62,338 nt of DNA, from assembly GCA_018971065.1 (NCBI GenBank), contig JAGWVC010000005.1:1-62338 (forward strand), read 5' to 3'. Shown piece by piece: positions 38,255 through 48,603 of this stretch. A program made the position numbers and the translations under genes. A model generated the notes under the pieces. The model saw only the letters and a program-made list of their open reading frames with translations, was not told the origin of the DNA and made no database searches. Position 1 is the stretch's first letter. Each line of letters begins with the position of its first letter. Source of the DNA: Sphingomonadales bacterium. Lineage in GTDB: Bacteria > Pseudomonadota > Alphaproteobacteria > Sphingomonadales > Sphingomonadaceae.

Positions 38255-39715
38255 TCATGATTGCGTGGCCGGCGCCGCGACCGCCTGATCGGCGATCCGC
38301 GCCAGCGCCTCGTCCCGGCCCAGCAGGACCAGCACGTCGAAAATTCCCGGCGAAACCGTCTGCCCGGTCAGCGCGGCGCGCAGCGGCTGGGCCAGCTTGC
38401 CCAGGCCCAGGCCCAGCGTTTCCGCCATCGCCTTCAGACTGGCTTCCAGCCTATCGGTTGTCCAGACCGTTTCACCGGCCAGCCGTTCGTGAATGCCGGC
38501 CAGCAGCGCGCGCGCATCGTCGTGCAGCAGCGCCGCCGCCTTGGCATCGACCGGCAGCGGCCGCGTGGCGGACAGGAACGCGGCGCCGGCGGCCAGTTCG
38601 TTGAGGTCCTTGGCGCGAACCTTCATCACCGGCATCGCCCGGGCCAGCAGGTCCAGCGCCGGGGCCTGCTCCATCCGTGCCGCCACCAGTTCGGCCAGCC
38701 GCGCATCGTCAGCCTCGCGCAGGTAGTGGCCGTTGAGGTTGAGCAGCTTGGCGGTGTCGAACCGTGACGGGCTCTTGCCGACATGGTCGATATCGAACCA
38801 TTGCACCGCCTGTTCGCGGCTGATGATCTCGTCGTCGCCGTGGCCCCAGCCGAGCCGCAGCAGGTAGTTGAACATGGCTTCGGGCAGCAGGCCCAGCTCG
38901 TCGCGATAGGCATCGACGCCCAGCGCGCCGTGGCGCTTCGACAGCTTGGCGCCGTCCGCGCCGTGGATCAGCGGGATGTGCGCATAAGCGGGATCGGGCC
39001 AGTTGCCCTCGATGCTGTGCATGGCGCGCAGGATGACGAGCTGGCGGAACGCGTTGTTGAGGTGATCGTCGCCCCGGATGACGTGGGTTACGCCCATGTC
39101 GTGATCGTCCACCACCACCGCCAGCATGTAGGTGGGTGTGCCGTCGGAGCGAAGCACGATGAAATCGTCAAGTTCGGCATTGGCGACGGTGACGCGGCCT
39201 TGCACCAGATCGTCGATCGCGGTTTCGCCGTCGCGCGGGGCCTTCATGCGCACCACGTAAGGCTGGTCGGACGGCCACTGATCGGGCGTGGCGTCGCGCC
39301 ATTCGCTGTCGATGCGGAACGGACGGCGTTCGGCCTGCGCAGCCTCGCGCCGGGCGGCCAGTTGGTCCTGCGTCAGGTAGCAGCGATAGGCGTGGCCGGC
39401 GTCCAGAAGCTGGTGGGCAACGGCGGCGTGGCGGTCCGAACGGGCGAACTGGAACACCGCCGGTTCATCCCCACCCAGGCCCAGCCATTCGAGGCCGTCG
39501 AAGATGGCGTCGATCGCCGGTTCGGTGGACCGGGCGCGATCGGTATCCTCGATCCGCAGCAGGTAGGTGCCGCCGTGGTGGCGGGCGAACAGCCAGTTGA
39601 ACAGCGCGGTGCGCGCGCCGCCGATGTGCAGGTAGCCAGTGGGCGACGGTGCGAAACGCGTGACGACCGGGCGGACTGCGCCACCATCGTCATTTGTTGC
39701 GCCGGCACTTGCCAT
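38255..39715 (-). CDS. gltX: Glutamate-tRNA ligase
   Basis: A 486-residue class I aminoacyl-tRNA synthetase that charges tRNA-Glu (and possibly tRNA-Gln in organisms using the transamidation route). The HIGH-type motif is in [22 protein letters not shown], and the KMSKS-type motif is [15 protein letters not shown] 39715 sits just before the conserved domain. The gene is divergent from comEC, with only 28 bases between starts, so their promoters must overlap coding sequence. Confidence 0.96.
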   Translation of the reverse strand: MASAGATNDDGGAVRPVVTRFAPSPTGYLHIGGARTALFNWLFARHHGGTYLLRIEDTDRARSTEPAIDAIFDGLEWLGLGGDEPAVFQFARSDRHAAVAHQLLDAGHAYRCYLTQDQLAARREAAQAERRPFRIDSEWRDATPDQWPSDQPYVVRMKAPRDGETAIDDLVQGRVTVANAELDDFIVLRSDGTPTYMLAVVVDDHDMGVTHVIRGDDHLNNAFRQLVILRAMHSIEGNWPDPAYAHIPLIHGADGAKLSKRHGALGVDAYRDELGLLPEAMFNYLLRLGWGHGDDEIISREQAVQWFDIDHVGKSPSRFDTAKLLNLNGHYLREADDARLAELVAARMEQAPALDLLARAMPVMKVRAKDLNELAAGAAFLSATRPLPVDAKAAALLHDDARALLAGIHERLAGETVWTTDRLEASLKAMAETLGLGLGKLAQPLRAALTGQTVSPGIFDVLVLLGRDEALARIADQAVAAPATQS

Positions 39716-39743
39716 CGACCCTGCCTTTCTCTTTGATGCGGCC

Positions 39744-42020
39744 ATGACGGGGGAAGTCGGGGCCGCAGCCGCACATACCGTATCCACGCCCGCCGGGGCG
39801 GGGGATGACGCTGCACTGCAGCACGGCTCTTGGCGCGGTTTTGACGGCTTGTCCAGCGTGTGTTCCCGCATCATCGGCGATGTGGAACAATTTCTCGACG
39901 CGGCCGGGTTCGATCGCGGGCCGTGGCTGGCGGTGGGGTTCGGCGGCGGGGCGGCGGCGTGGTTCGCGCTGGCCAATCGCTGGCAGTGGCTGGCGCTGCT
40001 GGGGGTGTGCCTGGGGGCGGCGCTGCTGGCTGGCGCCATCATGTCGCGCGAGGGCAGATATCCGTTCCTGCGGCAGGCGATCTCGGCGCTGGCATTGGCG
40101 CTGGCGGCCGGATGCGGGGCGGCCTGGACCAAATCGGCCATCGTCGGCACGCCGCCGATCGGGGGCTTTGCGGTGGGCAGCTTGGCCGGGCGGGTGCTTG
40201 ATCGCTATGACCAGCCCGCGCAGGCGCGCATTCGGCTGACCCTGGCCACGCGCGAGCCGCGCACCGGCCGGGTCATCAAGGTGCGGCTGACGCTGCCGCA
40301 GGCCAGCGACCGGCCGGGGCTGGGCGAGGGCGCGGTGATTCGCATTCGCGCCCGGCTGATGCCGCCACGGCCGCCGCAATTGCCGGGTTCCTACGATTTC
40401 GCCCGCGCGGCGTGGTTCGACGGGCTGGCGGCCACCGGCTCGGCGCTGGGGCCGCCGCAGGTGGTGACGCCGGCGCAGCCCGACCGCTGGCTGGCGCGTG
40501 CGCGCCATGCGCTGGCCGATCACGTGCGGGCGCGGATTGCCGGATCGCCGGGGGGCATCGCCGCCGCCTTTGCCAGCGGTGATCGCGGGGGGATCGACTC
40601 TGCGGACGATCAGGCGATGCGCGATTCGGGGCTGACTCACCTGTTGTCGGTCAGCGGCCTGCACGTGGCGGCGGTGGTGGGGCTGGCCTATGGCGTGGTG
40701 CTGTGGCTGCTGGCGCTGTGGCCGTGGCTGGCGTTGCGGGTTCGCCTGCCGCTGCTGGCGGCGGTGGCGGGCGCGCTGGCCGGGATCGGCTACACCGTGC
40801 TGACCGGCGCCGAAGTGCCGACCGTGCGTTCCTGCATCGGCGCGTTGCTGGCGATGGCGGCGGTGGCGCTGGGGCGCAACCCGCTGAGCATGCGGTTGCT
40901 GGCGGTGGCGGCGCTGGCGGTGATGGCGGTGTGGCCCGAGGCGGTGGTGGGGCCAAGCTTCCAGATGAGCTTCGGTTCGGTGCTGGCGATCATCGCGGTG
41001 TCGCAGGCGGCGCCGACCAGGGCGTTCCTGGGGCATCACGGCGAACCGTGGGTGGTGCGCGGCGCCCGGCACCTGTTCATGATCCTGCTGACCGGCATGG
41101 TGATCGACCTGGCGCTGATGCCGATTGCGCTGTTCCATTTCCACCGCGCCGGGCTTTACGGTTCGATGGCGAACGTCTTCGCCATTCCGCTGACGACATT
41201 CGTGACGATGCCGCTGATCGCGCTGGCGCTGACGCTGGACATCGTCGGCGCCGGCGGTCCGGCATGGGTGCTGGTGGACTGGTCGTTACGGCTGCTGTTG
41301 CAGATCGCCCGTTTCACCGCCGGGCAACCCGGCGCGGTCAGCACGGTGCCGATGTTCGATGTCGCCGGATTTGCCCTGTTTGTTGGCGGCATGCTGTGGC
41401 TGGCGCTGTGGCGGGGCCGGGTGCGGCTGTGCGGGCTGGCACCGATCCTGGTGGCGCTGGCCATGTTGGCGCTGGCGCGACCGCCGGACCTGCTGGTGAC
41501 CGGTGACGGGCATAACCTGGGTGTGACCGATGAGGCCAACGCGCGCCTGCTGATCCTGCGCGAGGGGCGCACCCCATTCACCAGTGACGCGATGCTGGCG
41601 GTGGCGGGAATGACCGGCGAGGTCATAGCGTTCGAGCAATGGCCCGGTGCAAAATGCAACCGCGAGGCCTGCCTGATGACGGTGGCGCGCGGCGGCCGGT
41701 TGTGGCGGGTGCTGGTGTTGCGACGGACCGGTTGGAACCCGCTGGCCGGAATGGGGCGGGCCTGTGCCGGCGCGGACATCGTGATCGCGCCGACCAAGCT
41801 GTTCGAGCCCTGTCACCCGGCGTTGGCGCTGGTGGACAAGACACTGCTGTTGCGTACCGGCGGGCTGGCATTCGATCTGGAAGCCCGGCGTGTGCGCACG
41901 GTTGCCGACAGCGAGGGCGAGCATCCGTGGTGGCGCTTTCCCCACCGGCTGGCGCGCCCGGTCGCGGATGAACCGGACGCCGCCCCCGAAGCACAGGCAA
42001 CCGAGGCGGCAGCTCAGTGA
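39744..42020 (+). CDS. comEC: ComEC/Rec2 competence protein
   Basis: A 758-residue inner-membrane protein of the DNA-uptake channel family. Two N-terminal hydrophobic helices and a DUF4131-type domain are followed by the Competence domain with [25 protein letters not shown] and [27 protein letters not shown]. The C-terminal third has the beta-lactamase-like position but no HxHxDH zinc motif, so the nuclease function is probably absent. The ATG was set at 39744. The stop overlaps the end of lexA by seven bases, tail to tail. Confidence 0.92.
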   Translation: MTGEVGAAAAHTVSTPAGAGDDAALQHGSWRGFDGLSSVCSRIIGDVEQFLDAAGFDRGPWLAVGFGGGAAAWFALANRWQWLALLGVCLGAALLAGAIMSREGRYPFLRQAISALALALAAGCGAAWTKSAIVGTPPIGGFAVGSLAGRVLDRYDQPAQARIRLTLATREPRTGRVIKVRLTLPQASDRPGLGEGAVIRIRARLMPPRPPQLPGSYDFARAAWFDGLAATGSALGPPQVVTPAQPDRWLARARHALADHVRARIAGSPGGIAAAFASGDRGGIDSADDQAMRDSGLTHLLSVSGLHVAAVVGLAYGVVLWLLALWPWLALRVRLPLLAAVAGALAGIGYTVLTGAEVPTVRSCIGALLAMAAVALGRNPLSMRLLAVAALAVMAVWPEAVVGPSFQMSFGSVLAIIAVSQAAPTRAFLGHHGEPWVVRGARHLFMILLTGMVIDLALMPIALFHFHRAGLYGSMANVFAIPLTTFVTMPLIALALTLDIVGAGGPAWVLVDWSLRLLLQIARFTAGQPGAVSTVPMFDVAGFALFVGGMLWLALWRGRVRLCGLAPILVALAMLALARPPDLLVTGDGHNLGVTDEANARLLILREGRTPFTSDAMLAVAGMTGEVIAFEQWPGAKCNREACLMTVARGGRLWRVLVLRRTGWNPLAGMGRACAGADIVIAPTKLFEPCHPALALVDKTLLLRTGGLAFDLEARRVRTVADSEGEHPWWRFPHRLARPVADEPDAAPEAQATEAAAQ

Positions 42021-42712
42021 TAGCGGCGCAACAGCCCCGCCAGCTTGCCCTGAACCTGCACTTCCGCCGGGCGATAGAACTGCGGATCGTAGGCGGCGTT
42101 GGCGGGATCGAGGCGGATCATCCCGTCCTCGCGGCGCAGGTACTTCAGCGTGGCTTCCTCACCCCGGACCAGCGCGACGACGATCTCCCCGTCGCGGGCG
42201 CTGTCGGTGCGACGGATCAGCGCATAATCACCGTCGAGGATGCCGGCTTCCACCATCGAATCGCCCGAGACTTCCAGTGCATAGTGTTCACCCGCACCCA
42301 GCAACGCAGCCGGGACCGGCAGGGTGGAGTGCATTTCCAGCGCCTCGATCGGGGTGCCGGCCGCGATCTTGCCGTGGAGCGGAATTTCGATGACATCGTT
42401 CGCGGGTGCCGGAGCAGGGCGCGCGGCAGCGCGCAGGTTGGCGATGACGTCCGCCGTGCTAGGCGTTGCGGCAGAAGCACGGGCGGCGGGGGTGGCATCC
42501 TCCGGCTGGCGCAGCACTTCCAGGGCGCGGGCGCGGTTGGGCAGGCGGCGGATGAAGCCGCGTTCCTCCAGAGCGGAGATCAGCCGATGAACGCCCGACT
42601 TCGACTTGAGATCGAGCGCTTCCTTCATTTCCTCGAACGAGGGGGAAACGCCGGTATCTTCCAGCCGCTGCTGGATGAAGCGGATCAACTCATGCTGCTT
42701 GCGCGTCAACAT
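42014..42712 (-). CDS. lexA: LexA SOS repressor
   Basis: A 232-residue repressor of the DNA-damage response. The N-terminal winged helix ([16 protein letters not shown], then [23 protein letters not shown]) binds DNA. The C-terminal peptidase has the cleavage bond Ala118-Gly119, the nucleophile Ser152 in SGDSMVEAG and Lys190 in EEATLKYL. The length is normal for alphaproteobacterial LexA. A GTTC-N7-GTTC box lies upstream, so it is autoregulated. The neighbours moeA and moaC follow the usual order. Confidence 0.97.
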   Translation of the reverse strand: MLTRKQHELIRFIQQRLEDTGVSPSFEEMKEALDLKSKSGVHRLISALEERGFIRRLPNRARALEVLRQPEDATPAARASAATPSTADVIANLRAAARPAPAPANDVIEIPLHGKIAAGTPIEALEMHSTLPVPAALLGAGEHYALEVSGDSMVEAGILDGDYALIRRTDSARDGEIVVALVRGEEATLKYLRREDGMIRLDPANAAYDPQFYRPAEVQVQGKLAGLLRRYH

Positions 42713-42748
42713 CGTGCGTTACTCCCGTTAGTTCACGCAACGTCTCTC

Positions 42749-42763
42749 GAACGGATGCGGAAC
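42749..42763. promoter_or_regulatory. SOS box of lexA
   Basis: On the - strand the sequence reads GTTC-CGCATCC-GTTC, an exact match to the alphaproteobacterial LexA operator GTTC-N7-GTTC. It is 37 bases upstream of the lexA start, in the only 75 bp available for its promoter. Confidence 0.85.
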
Positions 42764-42787
42764 ATGTAAGCAACGAAATTGCCCGCG

Positions 42788-43990
42788 TCAAGCAAATCCC
42801 AGTGGGAAAATCGTGACTTCGTCGCCGTCGCCGCGCGGCGGGGCATGGGCGGGAATGTCGATCAGCGCATTGCTGGCCGCCAATGCGCCCAGCGCGCCGC
42901 TGTCCTGCTGCACGGCGGGGTTGACGGTGGCGCCGTCCCAGATCGCGCGCTGGAACTCGCGGCGGGTGCCGCCGGCGCGCAGATTGCCGGCCAATCGCGC
43001 CGTGGCGGTGAACGGCAGCGGGTTTGCCGCACCCAGCATCGACCGCAGCAGCGGCAGCAGGAAGAAGTGCGCGGTGACGAGGCTGGAGGCGGGATTGCCG
43101 GGCAGCCCGACGACGATCTGCCGATCCTTGCGCGCGATCAGCAGCGGCTTGCCCGGCTTGATCGCCACGCGCCAGAAGTCGATCTCCGCCCCCCAGGCCT
43201 CCAGCGCGGGGCGAACCAGGTCATGATCGCCCACCGAGGCGCCGCCGCTGGTGACGATGACCTGCGCATAGCGCGCGCGCGCCAGCGCGTCGGCCATTGC
43301 GTCCATCGTATCCGCCACCGGTCCAAGCCGGTCGATCTTGGCGGGTACGGCGCCCGCTACCATCGCCGCCAGCATCGCGCCGTTGCTGGCGGGAATGCGG
43401 TGATCGGGGCAGGGCTGGCCCGGGGCGGCCAGCTCGTCGCCGCTGTCGAGAATGGCGATGTGGACCGGATGGCGGACAGGCACGTGGGTGTGCCCGCCGG
43501 CAATGCCCAGCGCCACTTGCGCCGGCCCCATGCGCGTGCCCGCCGGCAGCAGTTGCGCCCCATCGGCAAAGTCCATGCCGCAACGGCGGATGTGCTTGTG
43601 CGCGGGGAAGGGCGGCGTGCCGGTGAGGGTAATGGTGTCGCCCATGCGCGACACGTCCTCCTGCAGCACCACCGCACCGGCGCCGGCCGGCATCAGCGCG
43701 CCGGTGGAAATGCGCACCGCTTCGCCGGGGCCGACCACATGCGGTGAGGGATGGCCCGCCGCGCTTTCGCCCACCACTTGCCACGGCCCGGCCAGCGCGT
43801 CGGCCATCACGGCATAGCCGTCCATCGCCGACATGTCGGCCGCCGGCTGGGTGCGGCGGGCCAGCAGCGGCTCGGCCAGATAGCGCCCGGCGGCCTCCTC
43901 GATGGCGATGCGTTCGATCGGCTGCGGCTGGGCCAGCGCCAGCAGGCGGGTCTGTGCGTCCTCCAGCGACAGCGGTGGCGGCAGGCTCAT
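42788..43990 (-). CDS. moeA: Molybdopterin molybdenumtransferase
   Basis: A 400-residue enzyme that inserts molybdate into adenylylated molybdopterin. Conserved segments are [12 protein letters not shown] (residues about 51-62), [32 protein letters not shown] and [11 protein letters not shown]. The start ATG overlaps the moaC stop (43987-43990), so the two molybdenum-cofactor genes are coupled. The length is normal. Confidence 0.95.
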   Translation of the reverse strand: MSLPPPLSLEDAQTRLLALAQPQPIERIAIEEAAGRYLAEPLLARRTQPAADMSAMDGYAVMADALAGPWQVVGESAAGHPSPHVVGPGEAVRISTGALMPAGAGAVVLQEDVSRMGDTITLTGTPPFPAHKHIRRCGMDFADGAQLLPAGTRMGPAQVALGIAGGHTHVPVRHPVHIAILDSGDELAAPGQPCPDHRIPASNGAMLAAMVAGAVPAKIDRLGPVADTMDAMADALARARYAQVIVTSGGASVGDHDLVRPALEAWGAEIDFWRVAIKPGKPLLIARKDRQIVVGLPGNPASSLVTAHFFLLPLLRSMLGAANPLPFTATARLAGNLRAGGTRREFQRAIWDGATVNPAVQQDSGALGALAASNALIDIPAHAPPRGDGDEVTIFPLGFA

Positions 43991-44460
43991 TCCGGCGCGC
44001 TCCAGTCGCCCGACTTGCCGCCGCGCTTGGCCAGCAGGCGTACCTCGCCGATCACCATCGCCTTGTCGATCGCCTTGGCCATGTCATAGATCGTCAGTAG
44101 CGCGATGCTGGTTGCGGTCATCGCCTCCATCTCCACCCCGGTCTTCGCGGTCAGCGAGGCGGTGGCGGTGGCGCGAATGGCACCGTCCTCGAAGGCAAAT
44201 TCGATGCTTACCGCGTCCAGCCCCAGCGGGTGGCACAGCGGGATCAGCTCGGCGGTGCGCTTGGCCGCCATGATCCCGGCAATGCGCGCGGTGGCCAGCA
44301 CGTCGCCCTTCGGCACCTCGCCCCCCCGAATCGCCGCCAGCGCCGCCGGGCTCATGCGGATCAGCCCGGTGGCTATGGCAACGCGCGCGGTCGGTTGCTT
44401 GGCGCCGACATCGACCATGCGCGCATGGCCGGCTGCATCGAGATGAGTCAGTTCAGGCAT
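43987..44460 (-). CDS. moaC: Cyclic pyranopterin monophosphate synthase
   Basis: A 157-residue MoaC that completes cyclic pyranopterin synthesis from the MoaA product. The active-site segments are [43 protein letters not shown], and [28 protein letters not shown]. It is usually preceded by trpC. Here a Rieske oxygenase and a small gene lie between. Confidence 0.96.
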   Translation of the reverse strand: MPELTHLDAAGHARMVDVGAKQPTARVAIATGLIRMSPAALAAIRGGEVPKGDVLATARIAGIMAAKRTAELIPLCHPLGLDAVSIEFAFEDGAIRATATASLTAKTGVEMEAMTATSIALLTIYDMAKAIDKAMVIGEVRLLAKRGGKSGDWSAPE

Positions 44461-44549
44461 GGCCAGCGCAATGCCAGAGGAGCGCGGGCGTGGAAACGGG
44501 AAAAGCAGGCGACACCGGCCGCCTGCTTTCCGTTAGCGCAGCGGCGCGC

Positions 44550-44888
44550 TCATGCGTCCGCCGAGGACCGCCGGAACGGCATCTCGGCCCGGAACCGGGC
44601 GTGGCGCGGTTCCGCATCGCCCAGCATTTCGACCGCATGAGTGACGTGCGCGAAGCTCAGCAGCATGTCGAGCAGCCGCCTTTCCTTGTCGTCCAGATCA
44701 GCCAGCGGCTTGGCGTCGAGCTGTTCCAGCGCCCCGGCGAGGATTGGTTTCACCGCCTCGAAAAAGGCCACGCGTTCCTCGGGCGTCGAATTGCCGCGGC
44801 GCGCATCGCGGTTGGCCGTGCCGGAAATCGCCCAGCGATCGACGAAGTATTCAAGCGCCTCGTACCCGGCGGGGAGTTGCTGGTTCAT
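44550..44888 (-). CDS. Small protein coupled to the Rieske oxygenase
   Basis: A 112-residue acidic helical protein with no membrane span or cofactor motif (starting QLPAGYEALEYFVDRWAISG, later LDDKERRLLDMLLSFAHVTHAVEML). Its ATG overlaps the Rieske gene stop (44885-44888), so it is probably a partner or accessory factor of that enzyme. It lacks the sequence features of a ring-hydroxylating dioxygenase beta subunit. Family not recognised. Confidence 0.75.
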   Translation of the reverse strand: MNQQLPAGYEALEYFVDRWAISGTANRDARRGNSTPEERVAFFEAVKPILAGALEQLDAKPLADLDDKERRLLDMLLSFAHVTHAVEMLGDAEPRHARFRAEMPFRRSSADA

Positions 44889-46087
44889 TTCACGTCTCCC
44901 TGGTCAGCGACTTCCGCCTTGTAGGCCTCCACGCGTTCCACCACGTTCTGGTAGAGGTGGCGGCACAGGCCTTCCATGTTCATGAAGTGGATATTCTTCA
45001 GCGCGCCCGAGAGCAGGCCCTTCTGCGCGCGGTTGATGATGTTGACGTCCTCGACATGGATGTCGTGGATCGCGCAGAGCGTGTATTCGCGGGCATAGCG
45101 CATCGAGGCGGTCTCGTCCGCGCTGGTCCAGTAGACGCGGATGACGCCGCGCGATTTCGTCGGCCCCAGCGGATAGACCTTGTGGCTGAAGTGCTGGATC
45201 GGCGTGCCGATGATGAAGAAGCTGGGGAACAGCGCGAAATAGGTGCGGTCCTCCGCCCCGCCCAGAATGCCCTGTTCCATGCCGATTCTGGCGGCGATGC
45301 CGAAGTTGAAGCCCTGCACCGGCTTGATCAGCGGTTCGGGGTTCGACCAGATCTGCTGGGTGCGGTGCGGGCCGTTGAAGCCATAGTTGTCCGGATAGCC
45401 ATAGAGGTTGTCCTTGTGGACAGTGGCAATGCCGGTGCGGCCGTGGACATGGCGCAGGTGGTAGTTTTCCTGGAAATTGTCGTAAGTGATCTTCCAGTTG
45501 GCGTCGATCGTGTACTCGTATTCGGCGAAAGTGGTCGCCTTGGCCACGGCCATCGTTTCCATGCGGTCGGCATAGTCGCCCAGGTATTCGCGCAAGGTCT
45601 GCTTCGGCTCGGGGTCGAGGTTGATGAAGATCAGCCCGGCGACGACATCGACCGAGACCTTGGGAATACTGCACTGGTCCTTGGTCAGCGCGAACCGTTC
45701 GAAATCCGGCGCGGCGACCAGGCGGCCGTCATCGCCGAAGTTCCAGAAGTGGTAGGGGCACAGGAAATTGGCGCCCTTGCCCGATTCTTCCTCCACCAGT
45801 TGCGTGCCGCGGTGCGTGCAGGCGTTGTAGAACGCGCGGACCTTGTCGTCCTTGCCGCGCACGATGAGGATCGAGGCGTTGGCGAATTCCAGCTCGCGCC
45901 GAATCCATGATCCGGGCTGCGGCAGTTCGCACATGTGGCCCACTTCCAGCCACTCGCGCATGAAGATCGCCTTGCGCTCCAGCTCGTACCATTCGGCGTC
46001 GTAATAGACGTGGGCGGGGATGGGGTCGGTGCCCAGCCAGGCGACCTGTTCATCGGGCGACGTGAAGACGCGGGTCTGTTCGTTCAT
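44885..46087 (-). CDS. Rieske aromatic ring-hydroxylating oxygenase, alpha subunit
   Basis: A 400-residue non-heme iron oxygenase. The Rieske [2Fe-2S] ligands are C90-x-H92 and C110-x2-H113 (ACTHRGTQ and CPYHFW). The mononuclear iron site has H210-x4-H215 in DNFQENYHLRHVHG, and the aspartate should lie in the C-terminal helix. GAGAGGAA about 10 bases upstream supports ATG 46087. No reductase or ferredoxin is adjacent. A 13-base inverted repeat lies in the leader. It is inserted between trpC and moaC, genes that are normally neighbours. The substrate is unknown. Confidence 0.93.
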   Translation of the reverse strand: MNEQTRVFTSPDEQVAWLGTDPIPAHVYYDAEWYELERKAIFMREWLEVGHMCELPQPGSWIRRELEFANASILIVRGKDDKVRAFYNACTHRGTQLVEEESGKGANFLCPYHFWNFGDDGRLVAAPDFERFALTKDQCSIPKVSVDVVAGLIFINLDPEPKQTLREYLGDYADRMETMAVAKATTFAEYEYTIDANWKITYDNFQENYHLRHVHGRTGIATVHKDNLYGYPDNYGFNGPHRTQQIWSNPEPLIKPVQGFNFGIAARIGMEQGILGGAEDRTYFALFPSFFIIGTPIQHFSHKVYPLGPTKSRGVIRVYWTSADETASMRYAREYTLCAIHDIHVEDVNIINRAQKGLLSGALKNIHFMNMEGLCRHLYQNVVERVEAYKAEVADQGDVK

Positions 46088-46155
46088 TGCGGGCAATTCC
46101 TCTCCCGACCCGGCGCGAAAAATTGGACAGTGCGGCGAGTCACGTCCAGTTTTTA

Positions 46156-46168
46156 CGACAGAGTGTCG
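46156..46168. promoter_or_regulatory. Inverted repeat upstream of the Rieske gene
   Basis: CGACA-GAG-TGTCG is a perfect 5 bp dyad 69 bases before the Rieske gene start. It could be an operator, but it is short and no regulator is nearby. Confidence 0.25.
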
Positions 46169-46203
46169 GAAGTTTCCTTGACCGATCTCAAGAACGGGGG
46201 ATT

Positions 46204-46992
46204 TCAGCCCTCCAGCAGCGCGCGCGTGGCGGCGGTGACGTCCGGCTGGCGCATCAGGCTTTCGCCGACCAGGAAGGTTTTTGCGCTGGCTTGCAGCCGC
46301 AGCAGGTCGGCATGGGTGTTGATGCCGCTCTCGCAGACCAGCAGCGTGCCGACCGGGGCGAGCGGGGCCAGCCGCTCGGTGGTGGCCAGATCGGTGACGA
46401 AGCGCTTGAGGTCGCGGTTGTTGACGCCGATCAGGCGCGATTTGAGGGCGGCGGCGCGTTCCATTTCGGCCTCGTTGTGGACTTCCACCAGCACGTCCAT
46501 GCCGCGTTCGAGGGCGGCGGCCTCGATCTCGGCCATCTGCGCGTCGTCCAGCGCGGCGACGATGATCAGGATCGCATCGGCCCCGATGGCGCGGGCTTCG
46601 GCCACCTGCCACGGATCGACCATGAAATCCTTGCGCAGGACGGGCAGATCGCAGGCGGCGCGGGCGGCGATGAGGTAGTCCTCATGGCCCTGGAAGTAGG
46701 GCGCGTCGGTGAGGACCGAAAGGCACGCGGCGCCGCCGGCCTCATAGGCGCGGGCGTGTGCGGGCGGGTCGAAATCGGGACGGATCAGGCCCTTGGAGGG
46801 GGAGGCCTTCTTGATCTCGGCGATCAGCGCGAAATGGCCTGCGGCGATCTTCGCTTCCAGCGCGGCGCGGAAGCCGCGCGGGGCGGTTTGCGCGGCGGCG
46901 CGGGCGTCGAGGCTGGCCAGCGAGGCGAGGGGCTTGCGGGCGGCGACTTCGGCGCGCTTGGTGGTGCAGATTTCGGTGAGTTTGTCGGTCAT
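46204..46992 (-). CDS. trpC: Indole-3-glycerol phosphate synthase
   Basis: A 262-residue TIM-barrel enzyme that makes indole-3-glycerol phosphate in tryptophan synthesis. Conserved segments are [21 protein letters not shown] with the catalytic lysine, [13 protein letters not shown], and [12 protein letters not shown]. It is monofunctional (no TrpF fusion). In many alphaproteobacteria trpD lies directly upstream and moaC downstream. Here both neighbours are displaced, the upstream one by structured repeat copy C and an AT-rich module. Confidence 0.95.
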   Translation of the reverse strand: MTDKLTEICTTKRAEVAARKPLASLASLDARAAAQTAPRGFRAALEAKIAAGHFALIAEIKKASPSKGLIRPDFDPPAHARAYEAGGAACLSVLTDAPYFQGHEDYLIAARAACDLPVLRKDFMVDPWQVAEARAIGADAILIIVAALDDAQMAEIEAAALERGMDVLVEVHNEAEMERAAALKSRLIGVNNRDLKRFVTDLATTERLAPLAPVGTLLVCESGINTHADLLRLQASAKTFLVGESLMRQPDVTAATRALLEG

Positions 46993-47022
46993 GGCCCCGC
47001 CCTAGCCCCGTCAAAATCGCGC

Positions 47023-47118
47023 GTCAAAATCGCTTGTCGATTTTGACCACCCAAAAGCTTCGTCAGTTCAACGTCGCCGCGACCAGCGGCGACACTCTGT
47101 GGAGCGTGGGACAGGGAA
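47023..47118 (+). repeat. Structured dispersed repeat, copy C
   Basis: Third copy of the element seen at 8482 and 9465. Hairpin 1 is GTCAAAATCG-CTTGT-CGATTTTGAC (47023-47047), and hairpin 2 is GTCGCCGC-GACCA-GCGGCGAC (47073-47093). Compared with copy A, hairpin 2 has T to C and A to G changes on opposite strands that keep the pair. The left arm of hairpin 1 is also duplicated at 47010-47020. Unlike the other copies, it lies upstream of a gene (trpC). Confidence 0.85.
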
Positions 47119-47288
47119 TTGGGCTGGTTGCGTTGAGCGGGTTTGGCGAGCCAGGCGTTGGAACCGCTGGTGCCGTGAGGCTTGCATTTTTCGTGCAAAT
47201 GCCGTATTGGAATAAACAGTCTCACCTGCCATGTGTAGGAAGAGCATTCGAGGTCGGTCCAGCCACGCTGGGTCGGCCTCAGTTCATT
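47119..47288. other. Intergenic tail of the AT-richer module
   Basis: 170 bases with no supported gene, between the repeat and the 3' end of the 153-residue gene. It includes a small dyad TTGCA...TGCAA near 47180. Composition becomes AT-richer to the right. Confidence 0.4.
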
Positions 47289-47750
47289 TTAACGGCCATG
47301 GAATTTATCCCGCTCGGCGCGAAGTGAGCGAAGGCGATGGCCTTGGTTTGTCTCATAAGCGGACCTGAGCAGCCAATAGCCGTCGCGTTTCGCCAAAATG
47401 ACCAGGTATACCTCACCATACCAGAGCAGCACATTGGTCTCGGAGCGACGCTTGTTCTCCCACCACTGGATATTCTTGTCCGTGTTCCAGGCTTCTATCA
47501 CATACTTGACCCAGCGAAGTCGCTCGCAGCGGCGCAAGTCAGGTAGGCGATCCTCCTCCACCTCGCCTTGTTGGACCAGATGCCAGAACGCAGCCCACTT
47601 TCCTTGCGTTTCAGGGAGGCGTCGGCATGACACCCTATCGCCGCGAAAGGTCAGCCCGCCTTGCGCGATTTCTCCAAGGAAGATCGCGTATAGTCGGGCT
47701 TCGTAAGCAGGCCAGTCCCCCTCGAACTGGAGCAACTCAGGCAAGCTCAT
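47289..47750 (-). CDS. Hypothetical protein paired with DUF3800 gene
   Basis: A 153-residue protein, Trp- and Arg-rich. The N-terminal half begins LPELLQFEGDWPAYEARLYAIFL. The C-terminal part (NVLLWYGEVYLVILAKRDGYWLLRSAYETN) has strand-turn-strand spacing reminiscent of barnase/RelE-type RNase folds (PBECR group), with a terminal R/H-rich segment. The resemblance is by eye and weak. Its ATG overlaps the DUF3800 stop by four bases, so the two are one unit. It is AT-richer than the surrounding genes. It may be a toxin-like or defence protein, unproven. Confidence 0.6.
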   Translation of the reverse strand: MSLPELLQFEGDWPAYEARLYAIFLGEIAQGGLTFRGDRVSCRRLPETQGKWAAFWHLVQQGEVEEDRLPDLRRCERLRWVKYVIEAWNTDKNIQWWENKRRSETNVLLWYGEVYLVILAKRDGYWLLRSAYETNQGHRLRSLRAERDKFHGR

Positions 47751-48463
47751 CCCTCAGAACCCCGTGCTTCCCACACGAGCAGGTTGAACTTGGTGTTTGA
47801 AAAGGAGGCCGTCTGGGTCAGGGATTTTTGCCCCAGACGCGTGCGCAACTGTGCCAGCAATGCCTGCTTGGCCTGGCTGGTGTCGAGTCTTCGATTGGCG
47901 TAGCCGACAGCGCCGATGATCAAGTCGGTCAGTTGGAGAATTTCACTTTCGTGCGAGCGTATCTGCTCTACGCGTTCAACCGTCTTGTGGTTGAAGTCGT
48001 GGATGCTGTTGCAGAGAATATTGTGAAGATCGCGGATTTTTGGGCCGCCGCGCGTGTCTTTGACGTCGACATAAACCCGGTAGGCATGCGATGGTGAAAT
48101 GACGTACTTCAGCATTGTGTAGTACATCTTGTAGTACCATTGATCGTGACTCTGCCCGAAACGGTCGTGGTCGAGTTTATCCTTTTCTGGCACCAACAGG
48201 CCACGGAAGCGGAGTTTGGGCTCGCTCAGAAAGTACTCTAGAACGTCAGAATAGAACGCCAGTTTGCCCGTCGAGACCTTGGTCCATTTGATCTCGAAGG
48301 TTGGCGATAGTCCGTGCCGACGCTTGATTGCTCGAAGCTGCTCATTAATCCGCGGGACTTCTCCGATTTCGCTCCACACACAGCCGAGCACCATGACAGG
48401 GATATTGTCCCCTTCAATGTGGCAGCTTTCATCGCAATAGAGGTTGTGGATCAATCGATTCAT
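47747..48463 (-). CDS. DUF3800 domain-containing protein
   Basis: A 238-residue protein with the DUF3800 signature: an N-terminal YCDESCHIEGD acidic motif (residues about 9-19), GCVWSEI, IKWTKVSTGKLAFYSDVLEYFL in the middle, and YRVYVDVKDTRGGPK and ILQLTDLIIGAVGYA near the end. The family is thought to have an RNase H-like fold with acidic metal ligands and is found in mobile and defence-associated islands. It is the first gene of a two-gene unit. AT-rich composition and the broken trp neighbourhood suggest recent acquisition. Confidence 0.85.
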   Translation of the reverse strand: MNRLIHNLYCDESCHIEGDNIPVMVLGCVWSEIGEVPRINEQLRAIKRRHGLSPTFEIKWTKVSTGKLAFYSDVLEYFLSEPKLRFRGLLVPEKDKLDHDRFGQSHDQWYYKMYYTMLKYVISPSHAYRVYVDVKDTRGGPKIRDLHNILCNSIHDFNHKTVERVEQIRSHESEILQLTDLIIGAVGYANRRLDTSQAKQALLAQLRTRLGQKSLTQTASFSNTKFNLLVWEARGSEG

Positions 48464-48603
48464 GCTGCCAATCTAGAGGCTTGGGAGTCTTGTGCAAGGC
48501 CGATGCAAATGGCGTTTCTCTCACAATCAACCATCTGGTTGCTTTCCTGCTCCCATCGGATCATGCTGCCACCAAGCAGCCCGAATCCGTTGGAGAGAAC
48601 GCC

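Noticed and set aside
46993..47300. tRNA gene or tRNA fragment as integration site beside the DUF3800 module
   Set aside because: No cloverleaf, anticodon arm or TTCGA-type T loop was found. The only repeated feature is structured repeat copy C.
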